The position numbers and the translations under genes were made by a program. This document shows, piece by piece, positions 28,658 to 37,600 of a stretch of 64,000 bases of DNA. The DNA is from Pseudomonas lini (GTDB taxonomy: Bacteria > Pseudomonadota > Gammaproteobacteria > Pseudomonadales > Pseudomonadaceae), in assembly GCF_964063345.1 (NCBI RefSeq), contig NZ_OZ061318.1, positions 1,922,001 to 1,986,000 on the forward strand, read 5' to 3'. The notes below the pieces were generated by a model. It was not told the origin of the DNA and did no database searches. It saw nothing but the letters and a program-made list of their open reading frames with translations. Position 1 is the stretch's first letter. Each line of letters opens with the position of its first letter.

Positions 28658-30079
28658 TTACGAAGTCGAACGCACCGCACCTTGCGACACATTGGTCGGT
28701 TGCAGCTTGAACACGTAGAACAACACTGTCAGCAGCACCAGGAAAGCAGGCCCGACATACAGTGCCACGCGAGTGTCCGGGAAGTACGCCATCAGGCCGA
28801 CCACCAGCACCAAAAATGCCAGTGCCAGATAAGAACTGACCGGGTACAGCCACATGCGGTATTTCAGGCCAGCACGTTCGCTGGCGCTCAGGCCTTTGCG
28901 GAACTTGAGCTGGGCCAGCAGGATCATCGCCCAGGTCCAGATCGCGCCGAAGGTGGCAATCGCGGTGACCCAGACGAAGACTTTCTCTGGCACCAGATAG
29001 TTGAGCAACACGCCCAGCAGCAAGGCACCTATCGACAGCAGCAAGGCACGACGCGGCACGCCGTTGTTCGAGGTCTTGGCGAAACCGGCCGGGGCCTGGC
29101 CGTTCTGCGCCAGGCTGTAAAGCATGCGCCCAGTGCTGAAGATACCGCCGTTGCAGGACGACAGCGCAGCGGTGATCACCACGAAGTTGATGATGCCGGC
29201 GGCGGTCTTGATGCCCAGACGCTCGAAGGTCATCACAAACGGGCTGCCCTGGGTGCCTATTTCGTTCCACGGGTAGATCGACAGGATCACGAACAAGGCG
29301 CCGACGTAGAACAGCAGAATCCGCCAGAACACCGAGCCGATCGCATTCGGAATGGTCTTCTGCGGGTTCTTGGCTTCACCGGCGGTCAGGCCGATCATCT
29401 CGACGCCGAGGTAGGCGAACATCACCATTTGCAGGGACATCAACACGCCTTGCACGCCGTTGGGCATGAAGCCGCCATGGGCCCAGAGATTGGAAATCCC
29501 CAGGGCGACGCCGTCGTTACCGAAGCCAAAAGCGATCACGCCAATGCCGCCGACCACCATCGCAATGATGGTGACGATCTTGATCAGGGCGAACCAGAAT
29601 TCGAACTCACCGAAGGCTTTCACCGCGATCAAGTTGATCGAGCCCATGCTGATCAACGCCGCCAGTGCCCAGATCCAGCGCGGCACGTCGGGGAACCAGA
29701 CGCCCATGTACACCGCCACCGCGGTGATTTCCGCGACGCAGGTCACCAGCCACAGGAACCAGTAGTTCCAGCCGGTCAGAAAGCCTGCCAATGGGCCGAG
29801 GTAGTCTTGGGCATAACGGCTGAACGAGCCGGCGACCGGGTTGTGCACGGCCATCTCGCCGAGGGCGCGCATGATCACCAGGATCGCCAAGCCGCCAATG
29901 ATGTAGGAGAGCATGATGGCCGGGCCGGCCATTTCGATGGCCTTGGCCGAACCCAGGAACAGGCCGACGCCGATACAGGCACCGAGCGCCATCAAGCGAA
30001 TATGCCGTTCGCCGAGTTCGCGTTTAAGCGGGCCGCCCTGAGCGGTCTCGCCGTGAGGCAGGTGATTGCCGACTGGCAT
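28658..30079 (-). CDS. AAT-family amino-acid permease (ProY-like)
   Basis: A 473-aa permease of the APC superfamily, amino-acid transporter (AAT) family, with about twelve membrane helices. The start of helix 1 is RHIRLMALGACIGVGLFLGS, holding the unwound GxGxF substrate motif. GEMAVHNPVAGSFSRYAQDY and AYLGVEMIGLTAGEAKNP are the other family hallmarks. By eye it is closest to ProY/HutT-type permeases (proline, histidine), but substrate cannot be fixed. It is monocistronic, ending at the terminator at 28607. The promoter must lie in the 30080-30450 gap. Confidence 0.88.
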   Translation of the reverse strand: MPVGNHLPHGETAQGGPLKRELGERHIRLMALGACIGVGLFLGSAKAIEMAGPAIMLSYIIGGLAILVIMRALGEMAVHNPVAGSFSRYAQDYLGPLAGFLTGWNYWFLWLVTCVAEITAVAVYMGVWFPDVPRWIWALAALISMGSINLIAVKAFGEFEFWFALIKIVTIIAMVVGGIGVIAFGFGNDGVALGISNLWAHGGFMPNGVQGVLMSLQMVMFAYLGVEMIGLTAGEAKNPQKTIPNAIGSVFWRILLFYVGALFVILSIYPWNEIGTQGSPFVMTFERLGIKTAAGIINFVVITAALSSCNGGIFSTGRMLYSLAQNGQAPAGFAKTSNNGVPRRALLLSIGALLLGVLLNYLVPEKVFVWVTAIATFGAIWTWAMILLAQLKFRKGLSASERAGLKYRMWLYPVSSYLALAFLVLVVGLMAYFPDTRVALYVGPAFLVLLTVLFYVFKLQPTNVSQGAVRSTS

Positions 30080-30450
30080 AGGTACAACCTCGTCTTGTTA
30101 TTGGATGTGACCACCGAGTGTCGAAGCACCGACCGATAAGCCAGCGCTTCTGCGAAACCGGGCCTGCTTCATGGGCAGACACGTCTTGCAGGACCAAAAC
30201 CTGCAAGATCAGCGGGCATGCAGTATAAAAAGCTTCCAGCAGGGGTTTTCACTCTATAAACCACAACATTCAGCCATAACTCTCGGCAAAAGCGGGGTTT
30301 TCGGAGGGGCATTACCTGACTTATGTAGGATTATTCGCCACTGAAACGGCGCGGAGTATTGCACAGCAATGGTGCATCGTCATGCCCCTACCTAGGCAGT
30401 ATTTACCGCGTTGATGCGTCTAGCTCGGCCGTTACAGACAACACAACACC
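30080..30450. other. intergenic region upstream of the permease
   Basis: No gene is seen. The interval is relatively AT-rich around 30220-30320 and should carry the leftward permease promoter. I could not single out convincing -35/-10 boxes or an operator. Confidence 0.5.
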
Positions 30451-30584
30451 TGTGGCGAGGGAGCTTGCTCCCGCTCGGCTGCGAAGCAGTCGCAAACTCA
30501 ACACACCGGTTTTATCTGGCAGATCACGATTGCAGGGATTGGGGCCGCTTCGCAGCCCAGCGGGAGCAAGCTCCCTCGCCACAA
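30451..30584. repeat. REP/REPIN upstream of the RAYT gene
   Basis: Facing arms TGTGGCGAGGGAGCTTGCTC and GAGCAAGCTCCCTCGCCACA, with the inner CGGCTGCGAAGC / GCTTCGCAGCC pair. It is nearly identical in its arms to the copy at 31170, so the RAYT gene at 30696 is bracketed by two REPs. Confidence 0.92.
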
Positions 30585-30695
30585 AAGCGCCTGGATCCTT
30601 CAGGGATCTCGGAAATTTCAGTCAGAAGTTGCAGCTTCAGCTATGTAAAGAGGGAGCTAAGGTCAAATGAGGATCACTACAAAAGGACGCAAGGA

Positions 30696-31154
30696 ATGCA
30701 TCCACATCCCAATTCCCATTTGCTACGCCATGGACGCTGTTCAGAACAGGGTCGGGCCTATCTCATCACTGCGGTTGTGCATCAACGCCGCCGAATATTC
30801 ACTGATTGGCGGTTGGGGCGCCTGTTGGTCGCCGAACTCAAGCGAGCCCACGACCAAAAGTGGGTCAACTCAATAGCTTGGGTCGTCATGCCAGATCACT
30901 TCCATTGGTTGGTACAACTCGAACAACACTCCCTGGCGCAACTCATGCAAACCACCAAATCTCGCAGCACACTCACCATCAACCGCGCGTCAAACAATGA
31001 AGGGGCTTTCTGGCAGACCGGCTACCACGACAGAGCAATCCGCGATGGCGAAGAGCTTCTGCCTTTTGCTCGTTACATTGTTGCCAATCCGTTACGGGCA
31101 GGGTTGGTCAAGAAAATTGGCGATTACCCACTCTGGGATGCCTGCTGGATTTGA
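30696..31154 (+). CDS. REP-associated tyrosine transposase (RAYT, TnpA_REP)
   Basis: A 152-aa single-strand transposase of the HUH/Y1 (IS200-like) class. The metal-binding HUH motif is HFH at 68-70 (VVMPDHFHWLVQ). WQTGYHD (106-112) and Tyr127 in ARYIVANPLRAG match the conserved RAYT blocks; Tyr127 is the candidate nucleophile. RAYTs are thought to mobilise or maintain REP/REPIN sequences. Here the gene lies between two matching REP elements, the classic arrangement. The start at 30696 follows AAAAGGA and AAGGA. It appears intact. Confidence 0.92.
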   Translation: MHPHPNSHLLRHGRCSEQGRAYLITAVVHQRRRIFTDWRLGRLLVAELKRAHDQKWVNSIAWVVMPDHFHWLVQLEQHSLAQLMQTTKSRSTLTINRASNNEGAFWQTGYHDRAIRDGEELLPFARYIVANPLRAGLVKKIGDYPLWDACWI

Positions 31155-31169
31155 ACTGCGACACAACCT

Positions 31170-31304
31170 TTGTGGCGAGGGAGCTTGCTCCCGCTCGGCT
31201 GCGAAGCAGTCGCAGAACCGGCGAATGGTATTTATCAGACAAACCGCGATGGTATTGGTTGGGGCCGCTTCGCAGCCCAGCGGGAGCAAGCTCCCTCGCC
31301 ACAA
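31170..31304. repeat. REP/REPIN downstream of the RAYT gene
   Basis: Facing arms TTGTGGCGAGGGAGCTTGCT and AGCAAGCTCCCTCGCCACAA. It starts 16 bases after the RAYT stop codon. Confidence 0.92.
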
Positions 31305-31405
31305 GCCACAAGGAACGGTGCATACCCGATATTTGGTTATTCACAATTTTTTCACCAACGCCAACCAACGTCTAAGCTTCAAACAAGTCCGATCAATCTG
31401 CGTGA

Positions 31406-34400
31406 ATGGATCAGTCGACTATGGGCGCTTTGTGGCAAACCGATTCGAGTAAAACTGTGGTTCCGACTGAAAGAGTGGATGAAGCGCCTTTACCTGAGAA
31501 ACCCCGTCGTTCCCGACACGGCTGGGGGGCGTTCTGGTTGTTGCTGCTGATTATCCTGATTGTCCTGGGCCTCGCTGCGGCCAAGGAAATGCGCACCTCC
31601 AAGTTTCAGGCCCGGGAAATCAGCAAATATGCCGCCTCGCTGAAGTACGAGCTGCAGCCCGGCCCCAGCGATGCGATTCGCTATCCTGGCGCAGGCCCGT
31701 TCGATCAGCGTTTGGGTTACAGCGCCCTGGATGAATTTCTACCGCGCCTGCTCAAGCGCAATTACGTGGTGTCGGCACAAACCCGCTTTTCCCCGGCGCT
31801 GATGAAGTACAGCGACAAGGGCTTTTTCGTGCCCTATGCAGAGAAAATCCAGGCCGGGCTGTCGATCACCGATTGCCGCGCGGCACCGCTGTACCAGTTC
31901 AAATATCCCCAACAACTCTATTCAAGCTTTGCGACGATCCCTCCGCTGGTGGTCAGCAGTTTGCTGTTCATCGAAAACCGCTTTTTGCTCGATCCCCACC
32001 AGCCTTTAGCCAACCCTGCCGTGGACTGGCCACGATTCGGTATGGCGGCGTGGTCCCAGGTGGCCAAGTTGTTGCGTCTGCCCGGTCAGTCGGCGGGGGG
32101 CAGTACGCTGGCAACGCAGCTGGAGAAATATCGACACTCGCCTGATGGCTTGACGATGTCGGGCGCGGAAAAGATCCGGCAAATGATTTCCGCCAGTGTG
32201 CGGGCTTATCAGGCGGGCCCGGAAACCCTCCAGGCCCGGCAAAATGTGATTCGCGATTACCTCAACAGTGTTCCGCTGTCGGCAGTACCGGGCCACGGTG
32301 AAGTGCATGGCATGGCCGAAGGTTTGCGCGTCTGGTACGGCGCCGATTTCAACCAGGCCAACGAACGGTTGGCCAGCACCAACACCGATCCGAAAAGCCT
32401 GTCAGAAAAAGGCTTGGCCCTGCGTGAAATGCTGTCACTGATGATCGCTCAGCGTCGCCCTTCCCATTACTTGACCAAGGGCCGTGATGAATTGGCCAGC
32501 CTCACCGACAGCCACATTCGCCTGCTGGCTCAGAATGGCGTGATCGATGCGCCACTCGCGGCGGCGGCATTGGCCAGTAAAGTGACTTACCGCGACTGGG
32601 CCACCCAGCCCACCATTCAGCCAATCGAAACCAACAAGGGCATCAGTGTGGCGCGCAGCCGTCTGGGCGGGTTGCTCAACCGTCCGCTGTATGACCTCGA
32701 CCGCCTCGACATGTCGGCCACCAGTACGCTGCAAGGCGAGCTGCAAACCCAGGCCACCGCGTACCTCAAACATCTGGCCGACCCAACCTATGCAGCGGAA
32801 ATCGGCCTGATGGGCGAACGCCTGCTCACCCCCACCAGCACCACACAGGTGCGCTACAGCTTCACTCTGTTTGAACTGACCCCGGACGGCTCGCGAGTAC
32901 GGGTGCAGACCGACAGTACTGACCAGCCATTCGACATCAATGAAGGCAGCAAGCTCGAACTGGGCTCCACCGCAAAAATGCGCGTGCTCACCACCTACCT
33001 GCAGATCATCGCCGAGCTGCACGATAAATACGGGACGATGACCATCCCTGAACTGAAGAAAGTCGACGTCCCCGACCAGGATCGCCTGACCCGCTGGGCC
33101 GTCGATTACCTGATTCAGAACACCGACCACAACCTGCCGACAATGCTCGGCGCCGCGCTGGATCGCAAATACTCCGCCAGCCCCGGCGAAGCTTTTTTCA
33201 CCGGTGGCGGGCTGCACACGTTCGTTAACTTCCGCAAGGAGGACAACGGCCGCCTGCCGACCCTGCGCGATGCCATTCGTGAGTCGATCAACCTGCCGTT
33301 CATTCGGCTGATGCGTGACCTGGTGCGCTACACCACCTATTCCGGCCCAAACAGCAGCGCCGAATTGCTCAAGGACGATCGCGACCCTCGGCGCCAGGAA
33401 TACCTGGCCTCATTCGCCGACAAAGAAGGTACCTCGTTTCTGCTGAAGTTCTGGAAGAAATACCGCAACAAGGACACCCAGGCGCGGCTCGAAACCTTTC
33501 TCGACGGCATGCGCCCGACCCCGATTCGCATGGCTGCCGTGCATCGTTATCTATTCCCCCAGGCCGACCAGGAAAGCTTCAACACCTTCGTACGCTCGCA
33601 CCTCAAAGGCGCCAAGCTCAATGAAAAACTGACCGATGAACGCCTCGAACGCCTCTACCTGAGCTACGGTCCCGGAAGCTACGATTTGCCGGACCAAGGC
33701 TTCATCGCCAAGGTCCACCCGCTGGATCTGTGGTTGATCGGCTACCTGCTGAATAACCCCGACGCCAAGTTCAGCCAGATCGTCAAAGCCAGCCAGTACG
33801 AGCGTCAGGAAGTTTATAGCTGGCTGTTCAAGAGCCGCCACAAGGGCGCCCGTGACAGCCGCATCCGCACCATGCTGGAGATCGAGGCGTTCCTCGACAT
33901 TCACCAGCGCTGGCAGAAAGTCGGCTATCCGTTCGATCACCTGGTACCGTCACTGGCCACCGCCATCGGCAGTTCCGGCGACCGTCCGGCTGCATTGGCG
34001 GAACTGATCGGCACCATCCTCAACGACGGTGTGCGCATGCCGACGCTGCGTATCGACAGCTTGCACTTCGCGGCCAACACACCGTATGAAACCAAATTGA
34101 TCAACGACCCGGACGTCGGCAAACGAGTCATGCCATCCGAAGTCGCCACGGCCATGCGCGAAGCCTTGTCGCAAGTGGTGGATGCCGGCACGGCGAAACG
34201 GGTGTCCGGCAGTTTTGTAACGCCAGATGGCAAACCGTTGGCCATGGGCGGCAAAACGGGCACTGGGGACAACCGCATTGAAGCGATCGGTTCGGGCGGA
34301 CGGATTCTAAGCTCCAAATCCATCAACCGGACGGCGACGTTTGTATTCTTTATCGGTGATTCACACTTTGGCACCTTGACCGCGTTCGTGCCCGGGCGCA

Positions 34401-34531
34401 CGGCAGAGGCTTTCAAGTTCACCTCGGCATTGCCGGTGCAAGTGCTCAAGGGCATGGCGCCGATTCTCATGCCGTACCTGCAACCCGGCAGCAAAACAGG
34501 TTGCTTGCCGACTGAAGTCGCGCGGCGTTAA
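31406..34531 (+). CDS. atypical class A penicillin-binding protein (GT51 + transpeptidase)
   Basis: A 1041-aa inner-membrane peptidoglycan synthase. A cytoplasmic tail is followed by one membrane helix (~46-61, WLLLLIILIVLGLAAA). The glycosyltransferase GT51 domain has the catalytic-type Glu190 (FIENRFLLD, for EDRRF) and GGSTLATQLEKY. The transpeptidase triad is Ser521 in GSTAK, Ser627-Ile-Asn (SIN) and Lys950-Thr-Gly (GGKTGTG). The ~320 residues between SIN and KTG are far more than in ordinary PBPs and include a helical insertion. It is clearly longer than PBP1a, 1b or 1c. It stands alone after a REP, with its own short leader region. Confidence 0.85.
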   Translation: MDQSTMGALWQTDSSKTVVPTERVDEAPLPEKPRRSRHGWGAFWLLLLIILIVLGLAAAKEMRTSKFQAREISKYAASLKYELQPGPSDAIRYPGAGPFDQRLGYSALDEFLPRLLKRNYVVSAQTRFSPALMKYSDKGFFVPYAEKIQAGLSITDCRAAPLYQFKYPQQLYSSFATIPPLVVSSLLFIENRFLLDPHQPLANPAVDWPRFGMAAWSQVAKLLRLPGQSAGGSTLATQLEKYRHSPDGLTMSGAEKIRQMISASVRAYQAGPETLQARQNVIRDYLNSVPLSAVPGHGEVHGMAEGLRVWYGADFNQANERLASTNTDPKSLSEKGLALREMLSLMIAQRRPSHYLTKGRDELASLTDSHIRLLAQNGVIDAPLAAAALASKVTYRDWATQPTIQPIETNKGISVARSRLGGLLNRPLYDLDRLDMSATSTLQGELQTQATAYLKHLADPTYAAEIGLMGERLLTPTSTTQVRYSFTLFELTPDGSRVRVQTDSTDQPFDINEGSKLELGSTAKMRVLTTYLQIIAELHDKYGTMTIPELKKVDVPDQDRLTRWAVDYLIQNTDHNLPTMLGAALDRKYSASPGEAFFTGGGLHTFVNFRKEDNGRLPTLRDAIRESINLPFIRLMRDLVRYTTYSGPNSSAELLKDDRDPRRQEYLASFADKEGTSFLLKFWKKYRNKDTQARLETFLDGMRPTPIRMAAVHRYLFPQADQESFNTFVRSHLKGAKLNEKLTDERLERLYLSYGPGSYDLPDQGFIAKVHPLDLWLIGYLLNNPDAKFSQIVKASQYERQEVYSWLFKSRHKGARDSRIRTMLEIEAFLDIHQRWQKVGYPFDHLVPSLATAIGSSGDRPAALAELIGTILNDGVRMPTLRIDSLHFAANTPYETKLINDPDVGKRVMPSEVATAMREALSQVVDAGTAKRVSGSFVTPDGKPLAMGGKTGTGDNRIEAIGSGGRILSSKSINRTATFVFFIGDSHFGTLTAFVPGRTAEAFKFTSALPVQVLKGMAPILMPYLQPGSKTGCLPTEVARR

Positions 34532-34674
34532 CAGAACTGACACCGTGCGCGTGCGGTAATTAAATATTTTCGGCATTGATAATTCCAATGCCTTGAGGGG
34601 ACAAACACTGACTTGGCAGCAGTAATTCAAACTTTAACTTTGAGCACGAAAAGATAGGCTGGGAGTTCCTATCA

Positions 34675-34692
34675 ATGTTCAAGGTTTATTAG
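34675..34692 (+). CDS. five-codon leader ORF (MFKVY) before the NEL toxin
   Basis: ATG TTC AAG GTT TAT TAG has GGGAG nine bases upstream, while the toxin ATG four bases after its stop has no Shine-Dalgarno of its own. I infer that ribosomes load at the leader and restart on the toxin. The sequence GGGAGTTCC...ATGTTCAA nearly copies the start of the DUF6124-like gene at 25-43. A small hairpin GATAGG / CCTATC (34653-34673) overlaps the ribosome site. Confidence 0.45.
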   Translation: MFKVY

Positions 34693-34696
34693 AACA

Positions 34697-37600
34697 ATGG
34701 CTGATTTACAAGGACGTATTACTCCAGATCAATCACCCGACGCACCAGGGCGTCATTACGCGTTCATCGAGAACCGTATCCATCCTGTTTTTAAAAGTGC
34801 ATCGCTTAGAAGAGCGCGGGAACTGAGTGCAACACGTATAGGCCCCGCACGCTGGATAACCGACGCAACTAACTTCGATCACACCCTGTTACAAGAGGCG
34901 AACCTTAAACTGTGGACCGAGCACAATAGTGTTGACCAGTTGCTCGCTCAGTTAAAAGACGTCTATGAGTTTGCCGAGCCCTTGTTGCGCACCGCACTGA
35001 AAGATCAATACGGTGTTGAGGACGACGTCAGAACAACCTGCCTGCACCTTTATCTACCCAAGGAGCGCCCGTGGTATGCCATCGATTTTTCAGGGGGCGT
35101 TGTCACGCGAACCGTTTCACTTCTGGATGCCGCGCTGCACAACTTCGCACGTTCCGAAACCTGCGAAGCCGACTCAGACTTCATCAGCCAACCCGATGAA
35201 CGTGGACTGTTCGACATCAAACCGATCAAACGCAAGATGTCCATCGCTCAATTCCAGACGCTATGTCGTGAACTGGATATCGGCGCCCGATACACCCGAT
35301 ACCTGGAAAGCGTGTTGTTGTCCGAAGATGCCGTTGCCAAAACGGTTTTGAGAAAAAAAGTCGTCAACAGCCAGAAGGCCGCATTCAAAGCCGCGGCACA
35401 GCTGGCAGTAATAAAAGGCGACATCGGGCCTTACACCCGTGACGTCGTGCTGGCGATGCTTGAGGGCGAACGCAACCTCAAACTCAAAGGCAAGCACCTT
35501 CGATTTCATGAACTGTCGATGCTGGACACGGCGTTGGCCGGCATCGTCCTGATCGCCCCGGATCTGGATCGCACATGGCAGACCGAGCAGGTGATTGCCT
35601 ATGTCCCGCAAGACCCCGAACATCCGCTGAAGTCGTACCCCTCGCTCCCCGACTTCCTCCAAGAACTGACGCGCCAACTGCGGGAAAACAAACTGATCAA
35701 ATCCAGCGGCATGACCTACCGCCAGCACTTCAGTCAATTCGTCCCTCATCAACAACGCGGGCTGTTTTTCGCCGAACTCCAGCAGAACCTGACCGAGGTG
35801 CGTTGGCATAAAAAAGAGCCACTGGATCAGCGTCCGCCATGGCGCGAAGAGCCGGTGTCTCACCCCCGCCTGCATTTTCGCACCGAGCTGATCACCGGTG
35901 ATCTGTGGACGCATCTCTACCAGCAAAAACTCAACAAGATTCTCAACGACGCCAGGCACATCGCCGTATCCACCGCCGATACCGACAGCAATGCCCGCTG
36001 GGCCTGGTGGGATAACTTCAAGAGGATCGTCTCGGACATCTTCAACGTCGCGCTGATTGTCATCACGCCGTTCGTGCCCTTCCTGGGTGAGTTGATGATG
36101 GTCTACACCGCCTACCAGATCACCAGTGATGTCGTCGAATCCATCCTGGACTTGGCCGAAGGATTATGGACCCAAGCCGCCGAGCACATCGTCGCGGTGG
36201 TGACGAATGTCATTCAACTGGGGGCTATTGCGGCAGGTGCGGAGCTTGGCAAGTTCGCGCGCCTGAGGCTGTCGCCATTGATCGAAGGCATGAAACCGGT
36301 AAGGTTGCCCAACGGTCAGTCCCGGCTGTGGCATCCCGATCTCAAACCCTACGAACAGCCCTATCTCGCATTGCCGGACGGTTCGCGACCTGATGAGCGA
36401 GGCCTGCATTCGCACAAGGGACAAAGCGTGTTGCCATTGGAGGGCAAACATTACGCCGTGCAACACCAGGAAAAGCAGGGTCGCTACCGCATCAAGCATC
36501 CTCGCCGCGCCGATGCCTATTTACCCGAATTGAAGACCAATGGCCTCGGTGCCTGGACTCATGAAGGCGAAACCCCGCAGGAGTGGGAAGGCCCGACATT
36601 GATGCGCCGCCTTGGCCATTACGTGGACGGTTTCAGCGATACAGAGCTTGAGCGGGCACGTATCGCCAGCGGCACCGACGACGATGCGCTACGCCGGATG
36701 TACATCGACAACGCCCCTCCACCGCCGCTGCTTGCCGATAGCCTGCAACGATTGAAGATTGACCGGCAAATCGACACAGCGATCGGGCAAATCCGTGCCG
36801 GCCACCCCCTCGAACCGACCTCTTACTGGTTCGAGTCACTGCTGGCCTATCTGGACGGCTGGCCCGCAGAAAAGGCGCTGAAGGTTTACGAAAACACCGA
36901 CCTGACCGGGCGTTTTCGCCAGTATGGCAATGCCCAGGCCAGCGATGAACAGACCCTCGCGACCAGCCTCTCCCATGTCATGAGCGGCCAATTACCGCAA
37001 AGCGTGATCGACTTTTTGAACGACGCCGAGCTTGAAGCGTTGCTCGGGCCACAGGTTGCCAAGGGTGATCGAGTGCAAGCTCTGCGCAATCGATTGGGTG
37101 ATGAAGCCGGCGAGCTCAGGGCAGACATATTCAATCAGCTTTATCAGGCCGGGCAAACCTCGGACAACCCTCGTATCCGCGTTCTTCGTCAAACGGTACC
37201 GGAGCTGCCGGCCCGCACGGCCGAAACACTGCTGGGCGAGGCCCGTGGCGCTGAGCTGGAGCGCCTGTCAAAAGAACAGCGCGTGCCGCTGCGCTTGAAA
37301 ACCCTGGCCCGCGAGGCCGCTTTCGAAGCACGGATCAGCCACGCCTATGAGGGCTTTTATGATGACGCACAGTGGGGGCCGGATACCGAAAGGCTGGTGC
37401 TCAATACCCTGCGGCTGCACAGCGACACTTTCGCCGGGCTGCGCATTGAAGTGCACGAAGGCAGCTTCGACGGACCACTGCGATGCAGTGTCGGGGCCGA
37501 AGACGCGACGACCGTGCGGCTGCTGATCCGCGAGGAATCCGACCAATACGAAGTGCGCGACGGCGCCAACAATAAACTGCATGAAGCCGACGATTTTGTT

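Noticed and set aside
28637..30139. A 500-codon open frame opposite the permease
   Set aside because: Gln/His/Asp-rich with no motif; it also reads through the terminator at 28607-28638.
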